Source of the DNA: Dicyema japonicum
Lineage: Eukaryota; Dicyemida; Rhombozoa; Dicyemidae
Direction: 5' to 3'
Assembly: GCA_011109175.1 (NCBI GenBank)
Contig: RDEW01000003.1
Location: forward strand, 1,120,421-1,184,420
Length of the DNA stretch: 64,000 bases
The notes under the pieces were generated by a model, which had not been told where the DNA came from, ran no database searches, and saw nothing but the letters and a program-made list of their open reading frames with translations. Of this stretch, positions 36,511 through 48,349 are shown one piece after another; within the stretch, counting starts at the first letter, position 1, and the number at the start of each line of letters is the position of its first letter. The translations under genes and the position numbers were made by a program.

Positions 36511-37429
36511 AATTTAATTATCTTTAATATTAATTTATTTTTTATATATCAATATTGATTTTTAAGTTTTAGAGGGAGATAATTTGAATCCTTTTGTTCG
36601 GCCTAGTGTGATGTAAAGGTGTGAGGCAATGACAAAAATATTCACAGTAGGAAGCGCTCGCATGTGCGATGAATAGGTTTGATAATTTCGAAAGTTTTAA
36701 TATTCTCTATTTGATGTAGTTTGCTGAAAATAGCCGTATTTTAATATTAATATTGAAAAAAGACCACAAGTAAAGTCCAGAACCAGATTACTGTGAGTTC
36801 CCGACAAGTCTTACTAGAGTTTTCAACTTGGCATTGTGTTCCTTCCTTGACCACAAGCAAGCCAAGTGATGTAAATAGAAATTTTTGGTCATAGTTCAAC
36901 AGGTTCCCTAAATCATTTAGATCAATTTGGCGTGGAACCTTCCAAATTCTATTTTAGAACCCCGTGATCGTTGAGAAAGAAAGAAAAAACGGAAAACAGT
37001 AGGTGACCCAAATTCCAGTAGTGGTAATACATTGTTCGATTGATGATCATCTTGAGAGATGCGAGATTCACCAGATTTTTCTGTTAAGCAACCGGACTAG
37101 TTTTAGTAATTAGATCATATAATTCATCCCCAGTTAGACCAATACTCCTCTTCTGACCCTGCCTCTTCCATTCCTTTGAGTCAGTTGCCGCAGCACTCTC
37201 GGATAATTCTTGCTATCTGGCAACGTAAGTGACCCTTCTCTTTCAATTGACAATTCATGGAAATACAGCATGAATATCTACTGGGAAAAATTGAGAAGAA
37301 ACCGTGCACTCTATTTTATTTGTGTTTGAAAAAAACAGAAGTGAATATTGCTGAATCCTCTGGATGGCTAGTTCATGGAAATCACTCCCCGTAACCGAAA
37401 GAAGACTGTGCGGACATTTTAACTGAGCA
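36511..37429. other. no recognisable gene
   Basis: Unassigned sequence with short frames only. No family motif or repeat link seen. Confidence 0.4.
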
Positions 37430-37690
37430 AAAAGACCGTCGATCACATTGCAACTAGATGTGGGAGAATGCTGAATAGCTCGTATCTCAGGCGGAATAAC
37501 GAAGTGGTCAGATGTTTACACCTACATCTCTGCAGTCAATATGGAATAAGAAAAACTAAGAAACTGAAGACCCACGCAGTCCAATCTGTTGTCGTAAATG
37601 AATTTGTGGAGATTCTTGTAGACACGATGTTCAGTACGGATACGGCTGAAACGAATAATAAACCCTTGTCGACGTGAATACACCTATACG
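37430..37690 (+). mobile_element. fragment of an R4/Dong-like LINE C-terminal region
   Basis: YLRRNNEVVRCLHLHLCSQY, then KTKKLKTHAVQSV and a region like IRVDTMFSTDTAETNNKPD. This is the segment before the endonuclease of LINEs whose C-terminus has RPD/VEVGI motifs. A second copy (YLRRHNEVVKCIHLHLC) is at 42.7 kb. Confidence 0.6.
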
Positions 37691-37739
37691 GGCAAAAGAG
37701 GTTGGGCATAAGAAGAGATTGAGCATGAAAAGAAGTCTT

Positions 37740-38830
37740 AACATTCAGAGAATCGCCTATTTACTCAGGACAGCCTCGTACTATTCCCAACTGGAGCAGC
37801 TTGAGCATTTTGATTTGTTTCCTCAGCTCGACGGAGCAAATATTTAATGTCAAATTCGACGATGCTACATGGAAGCAAGCTACACTCCCAGTTAGATTTG
37901 GGAGTCTTGGAATCCGTCGTACTTCGGACGTCTCACTTCGTTCACATCTGTCTTCACTCACGGCCTGAGAACTTTTGGTCAGGAGAATTCTACACTCCCT
38001 ACCCGAATTCTCAATTGACCAAGACATAATCCACGCACGAGAAGCCTGGAATGCCACCAACCTCTCCCTGCCTCCTTCACAAGACTGCCAGCGAAAAATG
38101 GACAATTTATTGTGCTGGAAATCATTTGGATTCCTACTGGAATCGGCCAATCAGCACCGACGCGCTTGTTTGCTTTCGGGGGCTTCCCCTGAGAGCGGAG
38201 CTTGGCTAAACGCCATCCCAAATGGAGCTCTTGGCACCTTTCTGGATGATGAATGCGTTAGAAGTGGTATCTCTCTGCGGCTGGGACTGAAAGTATGTGT
38301 GCCTCACCTGTGCCGGTGTGGCGTCCTGATAGACTGCTATGGCCTACCCTCTCGCCTGCAAGAGGATCGCTGGCAGATCTCCAAGGCACAAGTCTCTGAA
38401 TGAGATTGTCAAGCATGCTATGGATGCTGATGGTTACTCGGCCATTCTTGAACCGGTCGGGATATGCAGAAGTGACGGGAAACGACTGGAGGGATGACCA
38501 AATTTCCCTTTGAGGCCGAGAAACCACTTGTTTGGGACGTGACAAGTACAGACACGTTCGTCAATCTTCACGAGTGCGCTTCAAGGGCCTGCTCTGCGGA
38601 GAAGGCCAAACTCGAAAAACACGGTTACCTTCCAGATATTATCCAATTTGTTCCCCTTGCTATGGAGACTTCCGGATCCTACTTTCCCTCTACACTAGAG
38701 TTTTTCGGACGTCTTGGAAACCGGATCACCTCATGCACTGGAGATCTCCACGAACGCCGCTGACTGTTTGAGCGAATTTCACTCGCAATTCTGAGAGGGA
38801 ACAGCCACGCAGTAAAAGAGCGGCAGCTAA
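37740..38830 (+). pseudogene. RT thumb plus zinc-knuckle/endonuclease domain, frameshifted
   Basis: A decayed thumb (FDDATWKQATLPVRFGSLGI, then SIDQDIIHAREAWNAT) leads into SANQHRRACLLSGASPESGA, GTFLDDECVRSGISLRLG and CRCGVLIDCYGL. A frameshift near 38350 damages the knuckle. The chain resumes as MTKFPFEAEKPLVWDVTSTD, VPLAMETSGSYFP, GRLGNRI, and after a TGA at 38761-38763, FERISLAILRGNSHAV. It covers nearly all of the domain at 115-855. Confidence 0.8.
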
Positions 38831-39099
38831 CTAATGTTTTGTCCTTATCATTTTTAATAAAAATCAAACGGGTGTTATGAATTAATAACGGATCTCTTTT
38901 TATGCTGAGTTGGTCTATTGGGTCGTTTTTGAGTCTATGATTAAAAAGTGAACCTTACTGAGAGAACGAACGACAATGAACGAAAGTAGACATTAAAACC
39001 ACACTTCACGTACGTCCTTTCATGTCTAATCTGTGTAAAACAAACGAGAGAAAATTCGGTATTCAATACTCCCGTTGCCCAAATTTTGGACACCTTTGG

Positions 39100-40330
39100 T
39101 GCTATAAGCTAGCAAGAAAGACTACTTAACTCTGCCAAATTGTTCATGCTCTCATGCATTAGGCGGAAGAGCCTTCCTCTGGATCTGTCCTGGACCTTTC
39201 CAAAACGGATGAATTCCTACGCCGTTTGAATCAGCCTGTGTTGGAGAGGGTTATCCCACTTACAATCCAAAGGTCGGCGCGTCTAACAGTTGCTTCCTGT
39301 CTTTCAAAGCTAATCACTAGGGCAGTCGATGTCAAGATGCCTGGATGCGCCTTCTCTGATTTGCACCTCTTTTCCTAGGATCAAATCCAACCGAACTGAA
39401 AGTAGGGATCTCAAATCAATCGTCAAGAGAAATGTTTTTAAATACGAAACCGTTAACCTGTTGACTGCTCTAGGAAGTCTTTCAATTGCTGATCATTAGC
39501 CTACATCATCCAGGATTAAGAAATACGTGCGGGATCTACGTAAAGAAGTGAATAAGTTCCCCATGCAAGTTGATCTTCGGACAACACACCATGGAAGCAA
39601 GACTGGAGTCCAACAAGGCCCCTACTCTTTCCCTGGGGCATCGATTGTACAGCTTCAGCGATCAGAACCCAAATGAACTTATGGTACCTGGATGATGTCC
39701 CTATTAAAAGGAACTGGGAAATTATGGTGGCAGAGGTCGAGTCCGTCATCTCTTCTCTCGCAGCACTTGGATTGGAACTAAATCCATCAAAATTTGAAAT
39801 CATTAACGTTGCCTGCGCAGAAGAAGACTTTACCAATGCAGTGCCTGCGATTTCTACTTATCTAAGTCACCCGACTCGAAAATGCGATTTTCTCGACTCT
39901 CCTCTACTTGGAAGTAAAATATAAACTCTCATGGAAGAGAAAAAAATCCGTTCTACTATTCACAACCACCTTTAAAGTTCTGGACTCCCACACGTCTTTA
40001 TTCTTCCTCAGAAATTTTCACCGCCTTTTTTTCTACGGAGAGCCTCATGTTTCACGGAGATAGACTTTTTCAGATCATCGGCGAAAATAAGAGGATCCGT
40101 TAAAGAAACACTCAAAATTTCTTTTGATAAAACCGGATGGATCCGATTCAAAACCCCTTCCTTATAGAGGAATCTGGATGAGCTCATCACTAGAACTCGC
40201 CCTCCCGGCCTGTCTATTTTCGACAAATAGTTCCAGTAGTCTTATACGCCAGATCCTCTACATTAACAGATTGGACGCTGAACCAGGGGTATGGACGGCT
40301 CAGGAAGTATAAGTGTGGAATTCCCGAAGA
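39100..40330 (+). pseudogene. reverse transcriptase relic (YLDD type)
   Basis: An eroded 5' part has LNQPVLERVIPL-like and QQG-like remnants. MNLWYLDDVPIKRNWEIMVA (39673) is RT motif C, followed by LAALGLELNPSKFEII, equal in position to FEAIGLSVNKAKCELI of the element at 0.8-2.2 kb. Several frames are used, so it is dead. The linked endonuclease follows at 40.4 kb. Confidence 0.75.
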
Positions 40331-40399
40331 ACCCTAATAAACTATGAGACTGATACGAGCTTTTATGCTCAAAGACCATATATGAGATAAACCCGAACT

Positions 40400-41050
40400 T
40401 GATCAGCATCATCTGGCTTCTACATCGACGAACGAAAGTAATGCGTGGCTCAGACCCTTACCAAGCACCTCACTTGGGACACTATTGGATGACGACGCCA
40501 CGAGAATTGGAGATTGCGTCCTCTGCGAATGGATGTTTCCGCGATCTATCACTGTAAATGTGGAGTAATGGTCGACGCGAAAGGTCTGCAACTCTCTCTT
40601 GCCCAAGGAGTGCTGGTAGGAGTCCAAGACATAATGCAATCAACAGAGTTATTGCGTGGGGACTAGGAGCGGCCGGATTCCCTGTCCAGTTGGACCCTTT
40701 CGGACTGGCCCCAGCTAACAAAAGGCTTGGCGGAACAACTCTCTTTTCATGGAAAGTGGTAGATACTTCTCCTGTGGTGCCACCTGTGTGTAGCTTCTCT
40801 CCCTCCAACCATACAATGACAGCAACTAACCCACAATGAGCTTCGGAGAAATCTGAGACACTAAAGAAGAAATATAAATGTCTGGGTCAACAGTTCATCT
40901 TTGAGCCAGTCACCTTGGAAACATCAGGACTAATACAAAGCAGATCACTAATTCTGCTGTATCGCAAGGAGGAAAAATTAAAAGAACTTGCTCATTGATT
41001 GCATTTCCTCGGAGATCGTCAGGGAAAATGCGCTCTCGATTCTGAGTGCA
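40400..41050 (+). pseudogene. zinc-knuckle/endonuclease domain relic
   Basis: A degenerate copy directly downstream of the RT relic: TSLGTLLDDDATRIG-like residues near 40460, CKCGVMVDAKGLQLSL-like near 40555, RHNAINRVIAWGLGAAGFP, LDPFGL, a decayed RPDG region and FEPVTLETSG near 40900. Several frame changes. Confidence 0.6.
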
Positions 41051-41094
41051 ACCAGTATTTTTAACTGTCAGTTTTTATCAAGATATAATTTTAA

Positions 41095-41700
41095 TATTAT
41101 GGTGAGGCTGTGAGAATAGCTACCTCGCTTCGTCTTGGTCTTAAATTGTGTGCCGAAAGAAAATGCCGCTGTGGACGTTGGATCGATCCTTTTGGTTATC
41201 ATCCCTTGTCATGCAAGATGAGTGCGGGTTGTTTCCCCAGGCACTCCTGTCTTAACATGGCATTAAAGAATTCCCTTGCCTCTGCTGGACACCATTACCT
41301 GTTAGAACCTGCTGGTCTTTCCCGAAACGATGGAAAACGCCGTGATGGGATGACGACTTTTCCATTCGCCAACGGACGAAACCTGATCTGGGACGCGACG
41401 TGTGTCGATACTTATTCCCCATCTAATTTGGTTGCTTCTGCTTCGATCCCAGGACATGCTTCGAAGCAGGCCGAGGAACGAAAGAGAAGGAAGTACCAGA
41501 GAATTTCGAAGTAGTATCTTTTTGTTCCATTCGCGGTGGAAACGTCAGGAATCCTTGGCCCCCAAGCAGATGAGTTGGTTCGTAAGATCGGCTCCATGAT
41601 TCAAGCTGTGACCAAGGATCCGCGAGAGACTGGTTGTTTCCGAGAACGTATCTCGTTGGCTATTGTTAGGGGAAATAGCATGGCCATTCAGATGCATTAA
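41095..41700 (+). pseudogene. zinc-knuckle/endonuclease domain with one internal stop
   Basis: RIATSLRLGLKLCAERKCRC, FGYHPLSCKMSAGCFPRHS, LLEPAGL, GKRRDGMTTFPFANGRNLIW then DATCVDTY is open to a TAG at 41512-41514. Beyond it YLFVPFAVETSGILGP, ETGCFRERISLAIVRGNSMA ends at a TAA (41698-41700). The catalytic-type RPD is RRD here. The first half of the domain is absent. Confidence 0.82.
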
Positions 41701-41821
41701 TTTAATTTTTATTCATTTATTGATAATAAAACCATTTATTAAAAAAAAATTTATTACGAACAAGACAGATATTAATTATAAAATAAAAAAATAAAATAAT
41801 TATTCAATTTCATGAAAAGAA

Positions 41822-41840
41822 TAATAATAGAATTATGTGT
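41822..41840. repeat. SINE target-site duplication, left
   Basis: taataatagaattatgtgt, repeated exactly at 42157-42175. Confidence 0.85.
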
Positions 41841-42156
41841 GGCATAGTGGTTAGGTGTCGGGCTTAAGTGGCTTAGGCTACGGGTTCAAATCTCGCTGCT
41901 GTTCACCTGGTGAAAGGTTCCACGCATCAACGATGCAGAAATGGTTTGACGAGTGACGCCGTCATCAGTGAATACTCACTGCTGAACTGGATTGTCTAGA
42001 AAGGACACTCACACAAGAAAACGAAAAAAAGAAGTGAAGATCATTCTTGGTTCTACGATTAGTTAAAATTAACTGTTCTTTACTTAAATAAAGTGTGTGT
42101 CCTGCCTATGCGGAGCTATAAATACTATGGCTCTCGTGAAAAGGCTTGATTATTAT
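41841..42156 (+). mobile_element. tRNA-derived SINE, complete insertion
   Basis: Bounded by perfect 19-bp target-site duplications. The head has a pol III A box (GGCATAGTGG) and B box (GGTTCAAATC) at tRNA-like spacing. The body follows ('ggttccacgcatc...ctgctgaactggat...'), and the 3' tail 'gcggagctataaatactat' plus 'ggctctcgtgaaa' ends in (ATT)n. The tail is nearly identical to that of the LINE at 35.1-35.7 kb, whose machinery probably moved it. Related copies lie at 23.0, 46.4 and 58.8-59.1 kb, all on the minus strand. Confidence 0.9.
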
Positions 42157-42175
42157 TAATAATAGAATTATGTGT
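42157..42175. repeat. SINE target-site duplication, right
   Basis: Exact match to 41822-41840. Confidence 0.85.
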
Positions 42176-42194
42176 TCATATTGCTCTTCCCATG

Positions 42195-42330
42195 TCCAAT
42201 GAGAAGAGCTGTTCAGGATTCCCGACCCCACTGGACTCGTCCTCTCCCTTGTCGGTCTGGGATCATTTAGTCAGTTGAGAACTTTTTATTTTTCTTTTTA
42301 ACCCAGTGATCCTGGAAATAATAATAAAAT
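42195..42330 (+). repeat. 3' end of a LINE-like repeat ending 'aacccagtgatcct'
   Basis: Similar to 9825-9955 along about 130 bp; ends in aataataataaa, as LINE 3' ends with short tandem tails do. Confidence 0.55.
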
Positions 42331-42699
42331 CAAATTTTGAATATGTGATCGCCTGTCTCAGGTGGCGCCCAGTGACAGGCTGGGACGAAAAGTGAACATT
42401 TGCTCTCCTCCATTCTACTGAAGGGGTTTCCACAACTGCAAGGAATGGATGTCTTTTACTTTTTATGCTGGTTCCGGATGGACTTGTGTGACGTTGAAAG
42501 ACTCTGTTTTATTGACTGTGGAAACTGGATACACATAATTAGTTGTTTACTGTTAACTTCTTTCTCGGTGTATCGGGGATTTTTTGGAGACATTAGAAGC
42601 TCGTTGGAAAAATCAAATTGAAGACAGACGTGTCGCAAAGTCTAATATTTTCAACCTGATTATCTCAGGGACTCACACACAAAAAAAAAAAATAAGTGC

Positions 42700-43060
42700 C
42701 AGATACAAAACCATTTGGCAACAAGGTGCGGTCGTATGTTAAACAGCGACTACCTGCGAAGGCACAATGAGGTGGTTAAATGCATACATCTGCACCTGTG
42801 TTATATCTCAATAATCGACAAAGCACGTCGAAAATCCAATAATCGATAAAGCAAGCACGTCGAAGACAGAAGGCACAGTATGATCTCTGCAAACAAACTC
42901 GGATTAATACACAAAGCAAAAGTGTAAATAGTCTCGGTAGTTTTGACTTGGGATGGGATCGAAAGCCTTGAAGCAGGAATATCCACGATTAATAAGACAG
43001 CAGAGAATATTCTTAATAGATAAAAAGATGAAGTGGGAATTTCGAACGAGTAGAAGGAGT
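42700..43060 (+). mobile_element. R4/Dong-like LINE C-terminal domain, decayed
   Basis: YLRRHNEVVKCIHLHLC near 42745, then in other frames a KQAYDLC.NKLGLIHKAKV region, VVLTWDGIE and QEYPRLIRQQ. The sequence resembles the segment of R4/Dong-type proteins that follows their endonuclease motif (YDLL-ANELGL...VMTWDG). It is broken by stops and frame changes. Confidence 0.55.
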
Positions 43061-43319
43061 CTAAGAGTAACCCCCACAACATAAATATTGGTTGGGCATA
43101 CCAAAGGGTTGCGGGAATAGGATATCTTTATTGGAATGATCTACAAAATGCGTGCTGTTAAACATGTTATTGCTTGAAAAGGACAACCTAACTCATGACT
43201 TCCCAAACTATTTAATAAAAAAAACGTAAAGTGTGAGTGGGGTAGGGTCAAAAAAGACGAATTGACACAAAACACATCAATTTATTGTAATAAATATGGA
43301 TGATTGAATGAAACGAATG

Positions 43320-43391
43320 TCCCCTGTAGTATAGTGGTTAGTATACCGCGTTGTCATCGCGGTGACCTGGGTTCGATTCCCAGCGGGGGAG
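43320..43391 (+). tRNA. trnD: tRNA-Asp (GTC)
   Basis: Same 72 nt as 21746-21817: acceptor TCCCCTG/CGGGGGA, anticodon loop TTGTCAT, T loop GGTTCGATTCC. The flanks differ from the other copy, so only the gene is duplicated or conserved. Confidence 0.97.
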
Positions 43392-43699
43392 TTAATATTT
43401 ATTCAAAAAAAACACATAAAAATTTTATTATTTCAACATCTATTTTTTTACTTTTTATTTATTTAATGGCTACTGCATCGACGAACGTGTGGAAGAATGT
43501 ATTTAATTATACTCTCATGTGCGACGAATGTACACCAAACTATTTTTGGCTTCACAAATCGCATTTACAGCTCATTCTGACTTCCCAAATGCAGACTCTA
43601 CCAAGCGAAGGTAACCGGAAAAATACTCGTCTTTTGGATATCGTTATCGAAAACCTCTGTAGCGGGTTGAAAAAATCAATAAAGTAGTTATTAAAAAAT

Positions 43700-43965
43700 G
43701 ACTCAGAGATCCTCGATAGTTCAAAAATCTTGGATGACTTGAAGTTCGCAACCCTGTTTACATTTCTCTCCCTGCACATCTCTCGTCGCTAATGGCCTTT
43801 CAAGAGGATTCTACACTCCCTCCTAATTTCTATACTGAACAGGACGCCGGTCATGCCCGTGAGGCCTGGAGCCGTACCTATCAGATCGACTGTTTGGCCT
43901 ACACCGTCTCTCATGCAGGAAGAGTGCAGGCAGAATAGCCACACAGTCAGGGCAACCGCTGTATG
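43700..43965 (+). pseudogene. retrotransposon RT/endonuclease relic with internal deletion
   Basis: FQEDSTLPPNFYTEQDAGHA then REAWSRT matches the linker at 37.98-38.05 kb, and the sequence then jumps to 'agaatagccacacagtcagg', the RGNSHAV end of the domain. About 600 bp between them has been lost. Confidence 0.55.
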
Positions 43966-44009
43966 ACTATTTTTTCATTTTTTTGTTTTAAATAAAATAA
44001 TAAAAATTG

Positions 44010-44265
44010 GTCTGTAGCTTGCCGGATCTCTCTTTGGCTTCCCTGGTTTTGGAATCATCTTCACAACAGCTTTCTTCATATTAAAGGGAGATGGCCAAAT
44101 CATAAACACATCAAAAAACATCTTAGATAGTCAAATAAAACATCCTGACCCTCTTTGATAAATTTCATTGATATGTGGTCATATCCTGGAGCATTAACCT
44201 TGGATTCCCTGATAGCCGTCATCACTTCAATTTTTGCGCCTCTTTCTCAGCCTAAACTCATTCTT
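44010..44265 (-). mobile_element. jockey-like RT N-terminal fragment
   Basis: Minus strand: AIRESKVNAPGYDHISMKFI, then PSPFNMKKAVVKMIPKPGKP and KRDPASYRPI. These are the KAPG-D and IPKPGK...SYRPI blocks at the start of jockey/CR1-group reverse transcriptases. One frame change separates parts. Confidence 0.7.
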
Positions 44266-44974
44266 AACCGGTTACAATTATTAATGTTTTTTTTCTAAGT
44301 CCAATAAAAAATGGACAAAATAAGAAATTGTTAAAATTCCTTCAACGGACGGTGACATATTATTTTCGGCAGAAACAATTATTTAATACAAAAAAAGTTA
44401 GTGAGATAATTTTTTTCATTTTTGACGAATTTTTTGAAATCTCGGTGTCATTGAGGCAAGTGCAACTCGTAGTGCACTAATAAACGAGTTCGATAGATTT
44501 CATTGCATCTAGTGCAAAAAATCCAGTTTCGCAACAAAACTTAAGACATTTGTGCAATAAAAATATCTCAACACCTTACCATAAGACCAATTTATTATTT
44601 AATAATTTTACTTCCTATTTTACCTGTTTCCATGGTAACATTTTTGCGGTTTTAATTTACGATTTTAATAAATGGTTCAAATGAAACTTATTAGACTCAT
44701 CCCTCTTTCAATACTTTGGGTTTTAGATATCTCCTGAGTTCATCATCACCCCAATACTCACAAAAAGAAAAAAAGACAAAAAATTTAATTTATCGTCTCA
44801 TGCAATCATAAAACTATAATGACATTAATTTTCCGACGATAAACAACTTGGTGTACTAGAATAAGCCTTAAAAATTTGATTTTTTTGAAAAAGATCAAAA
44901 AATTATAAATAAGATAATTAGTGACTTATTTTTTAGTTTCGTATTTTCTATATAATTAACAAAAATTTTAACCC

Positions 44975-45075
44975 CCATAGTTGTTGAGATAACTGGAGGA
45001 ATAAGCAGGTAATCGCTTAAAAACTGGGACGTCTGGCTAACTAAAAAGCCACGATGCAAGTGAGACTCGGAAAAT
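44975..45075 (+). pseudogene. small endonuclease-domain fragment
   Basis: VVEITGGIS followed by a LKNWD-like remnant; resembles the fragment at 30.9 kb. Very short. Confidence 0.4.
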
Positions 45076-46411
45076 TTTAACTAAAAGTCGGTAAAATAAT
45101 TTATTCGACTTAAAAAATATCAAAAATAACTCAAAAAAATTATTTACTTTATTTTAGAGGAAGGAAGTTGTGGTTACTTCCCAGGAAGTAAGTTTTTATT
45201 TACTCTAGAAACCTCTTTGAATAACAATTTGAATAATATTAAATAATTTTGAGTTTTTACCAAAAAAACAACTTTATGTTATTTTTATTGGTAATCTTGT
45301 TGCACGTGCATAAATCCATCACTACCATCAAATTTTAGCTTAAAATCAATTTTAATAAGAAGCAATGTTTTATTTATAAAAATTAATTAAAATTCACAAA
45401 TCACTATTATCGGACTTAAATAATAGTAGAGGGAATAGAAAAAATATCAGTCAATTAAAATATTGCTATATTGCAGTATGGACATGATCTACGGTACTAG
45501 AAGTTAATATTAAGCAAACCTTTAACCATTTTTTTATGCAGAAAGTGTGATATTTGTGACCACAGTGGAGAACTATAGCGATTACATAAGGCGAATAAAT
45601 TTCCCTGCAAATTGGACAAAAATCATCCTTATCCCAAACTGTCATTTATCCCGGAACTATATCTTCGTTTTTATAACCAAGATCGGCGTAAAAATCCGTA
45701 ACATTTGGAATATTTTGCCGTAAAACGAACGGAATGTTACAATTTTCGGTATAATAATGAAAATGACAATTTATGCGTATAACCTAGCATTTTGAATAAT
45801 TATTTATTTTTATAATTTTATTTTTTATTTACAAAAAAAAAAGAAAAAATTAGAATTAAGGAAATCAGTCTAAACTTAATTACCATTCCCTTCTGTCTGC
45901 CGAGTCAACGCTAGGTTCAAGGACGTCCTCTGAGTGGGAAGAGATGAAATTTCTGAGTCTTTTAGGTAAAGCGCAAGGCGAATGTCAGAAGGTTTTAAAA
46001 TTTACCACAGCGAAAGAGCAGATCAGCTTACTTCATCCACTTAAATGTTTCTGTTTTCTCAGGGAATAATGATGTATACAATCTGAAAGATGCTGGACAT
46101 CCCAACATGTGTGTCAGTACAAGTGATTATTATCTCATCTCCTTGTCCCAACACAAGTCAACTGAGTCATCAATTTTAAGTTTATATTTATTAATAGTTT
46201 TTTCTCTCTTATTTTTGTTGACTCATTTTGGCCAGAAAACCCTGTATAATTGACTAGCGACCTGAGTCTAACGGCACTCGCAAAAATATATACATGCTCA
46301 AGCCTTTCACTATCGATACACCTGACACTCAACATGAACATCAATAACATCACAAAACACGATTCAGTGATTGTCGACTCCTACTTATAATAACAATATT
46401 CGCACTTTCCG
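45076..46411. other. AT-rich DNA without recognisable gene
   Basis: Extremely AT-rich, with poly-A runs (for example near 45833). No ORF above background or repeat link seen. Confidence 0.45.
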
Positions 46412-46640
46412 AGGAGCCATATCAGTTATAGCTTCCCTCAGGCAGAACGCACTTTATTTTAGCAAAGAACAGTTATAATAGCTAATCGAGGGAGGATCAA
46501 GGAATGCTCTTCACTTCTTTGTTTTCTTTTTTTGGGTGTATGTCCTTTATAGACAATCGATCCGCAGTGAAGTTCACTGATACGGCGTCAAGCCAAAGCA
46601 TATTGATGCGTGGAACCTTCAACCAAAATGTGCAGTATCG
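46412..46640 (-). mobile_element. SINE copy
   Basis: The reverse complement follows the SINE body from 'ggttccacgcatc' through 'tcagtgaacttcactgcggat' equivalents to 'gaagctata..tgatatggctcc'. A weak tRNA-like head may extend to about 46700 (TCGAATCC as B box). Confidence 0.7.
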
Positions 46641-46856
46641 GATTCGACTAGCGACCATCAGGCCTCTTGCCCGGCAACCGTCACCCGGCCTCCATGCTTA
46701 TCCCAAAACGTTTATCTTATGTTTTTTTTTCAAATTTAGTGGTTCGGGAGAAGATTAAATATGTGAATCAATTTTATATACGGAGAATAGCTATAACTGT
46801 CCATAATTGTTATTCTATTGACTATCGACGATAAAAAATAAGGGACGTTAAGGTAA

Positions 46857-47144
46857 TCAAGATTCCTTGAGTTCAAATTTTATGATTTCCATTTCTAATA
46901 AACCCAGTATATTCCACAGCCGTCTTTGAGTTTGCATAAAAAATGAATTTTTAGAATTTGAAATGATTTTTATTAGCTCACCACAGATTGAGTGAATTTT
47001 CAAATTCTCTTCTAACCTGTTCGAAGGTAAAATTCTTTTATCACTCAGAGTTTTTTTTGCGGCTAAAGCTAATTTTTTAGTCATCCAAAGTCCTAAAATT
47101 TTCCATCGGTGACTAGTTTCATCTAACAACTTGAACAAAGTCAA
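46857..47144 (-). pseudogene. unassigned ORF next to hAT relic
   Basis: A 95-codon, lysine-rich, helix-like frame with no recognised motif. It lies downstream of and in the same direction as the hAT fragment, so it may be part of that transposon or unrelated. Confidence 0.3.
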
Positions 47145-47249
47145 AAATTAAAAATTGCTTAAAATTAATTTGATCACATAAAGAGTGTGCAATAGTGATA
47201 CGAAAGTTAGTTAAAAAAAAAAAGTCCAATAGAACGAGATTTATTAAGA

Positions 47250-47890
47250 GAAAGCAGGTATTCCAACCTCCAAATATATAGCTTTAAGTATAAAATCTGA
47301 TTTGATTTCCAATAGTTCCATTTGTAAGCAATCTTTTGTATTGGAAACATTAAAAGAGAATTGCGCTGTAAATAATAAAAATGTTGTTCAAAAGACGAGA
47401 AATCATTAAATTTTTTTGAAATTCCTTTAATAACGATTTTAGTTGTTTTTCATACTTGGAAAAATTTATTACAGTATGTGCACCAACAGTACTCCTGAGC
47501 TCTTTGAACGTAGGAAAATGAACTTAATCTTCATTAATAGCTGAGACTTCCATAATTTCAAATTCAAAGACATTTCATTAATTTGTGCGGCAACAGTGTC
47601 TCTGGTTAACAAATAATTTTTACAAGGCATTGCTTGATGAAATCAGCATCGAAATATGATTTTCCATTCATTGCAAGCATTCTGCCGATTTCATAGCTTG
47701 CAGTAACTGATGCAGTACTTCGATCATGAATTTTTTTCTTAATTGAGTTTGTAACGATTATGAAAATTTTTTTGCTTAAATCTCCTTTCAATGAGCATAC
47801 AATTTCTCTTAAACATCTGTAGCTCACAATTGTTTTATGTATAAGTCTTTCAGATTTTATCCATTCAACCGTTTCTTCCAAAAGTTCCTA
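47250..47890 (-). pseudogene. hAT transposase relic (GTF2IRD2/ZBED-like)
   Basis: The N-terminal piece TASYEIGRMLAMNGKSYFDA then DFIKQCLVKI (47606-47881) is followed in a new frame by LLTRDTVAAQINEMSLNL, the typical start of these transposases (AxxIAK..KPF.D.E..K.C...., then SxxTVxRRI). A C-terminal piece near 47250-47480 has QMELLEIKSDFILKAIYLEV, like their QMELIDLQ.D..L end. The DDE core between is missing. Confidence 0.65.
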
Positions 47891-48019
47891 ATTTACGTGA
47901 AATGGTTTGTTTTTATGAATTTGACAAATTTGTATTATTTTTTGCATTTGCAATGTTTCCACTGCACTCTGACAAATTTTTTAAAGCGGAAAGTTTTTCT
48001 TTGACTAACTAACTCATTG

Positions 48020-48170
48020 ATCCTGACTCGTTCCAGCGTTCCAGAACTTGTCTCCAGGAAACGACATTGTCCCCGAGAAAACAATAGCTGGATCCTCTTG
48101 ATGCCGGCCAGACATTGGGCGTCTCCTCAGTATTGTGGATCCAATGACGTCATCGGAGGGAAGAAAAATA
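48020..48170 (+). repeat. GGATCC-bounded repeat, copy 2
   Basis: Starts 'gatcctgactcgttccagcg', continues 'ttccagaacttgtctccagg', 'gatgccggcca.acattggg' and ends near GGATCC and 'atcggagggaag'. About 88% similar by eye to 49508-49660 in the same orientation. Confidence 0.7.
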
Positions 48171-48349
48171 TTTTTCTATCATCCGTTGTACAAAAATAGA
48201 GAAGTTACCATTAATGTTCATAGTTTAAACACCGTTTCTTAGTTCCAGAAGAAGCACGTGACATTGAAAACCAAGGTTTACAAATACTATTAAGAAAAAT
48301 TTAATTAAATTTAAAAAAATAACAAAATGATTTTTTGTTTTATAGCCAT

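Noticed and set aside
43304-43687. A 127-codon plus-strand ORF overlapping the second tRNA-Asp
   Set aside because: Its first third is the tRNA gene read as codons; the remainder has no motif or conservation signal.
48017-48199. A 60-codon ORF in the GGATCC repeat
   Set aside because: The other copies of this repeat do not keep the frame.
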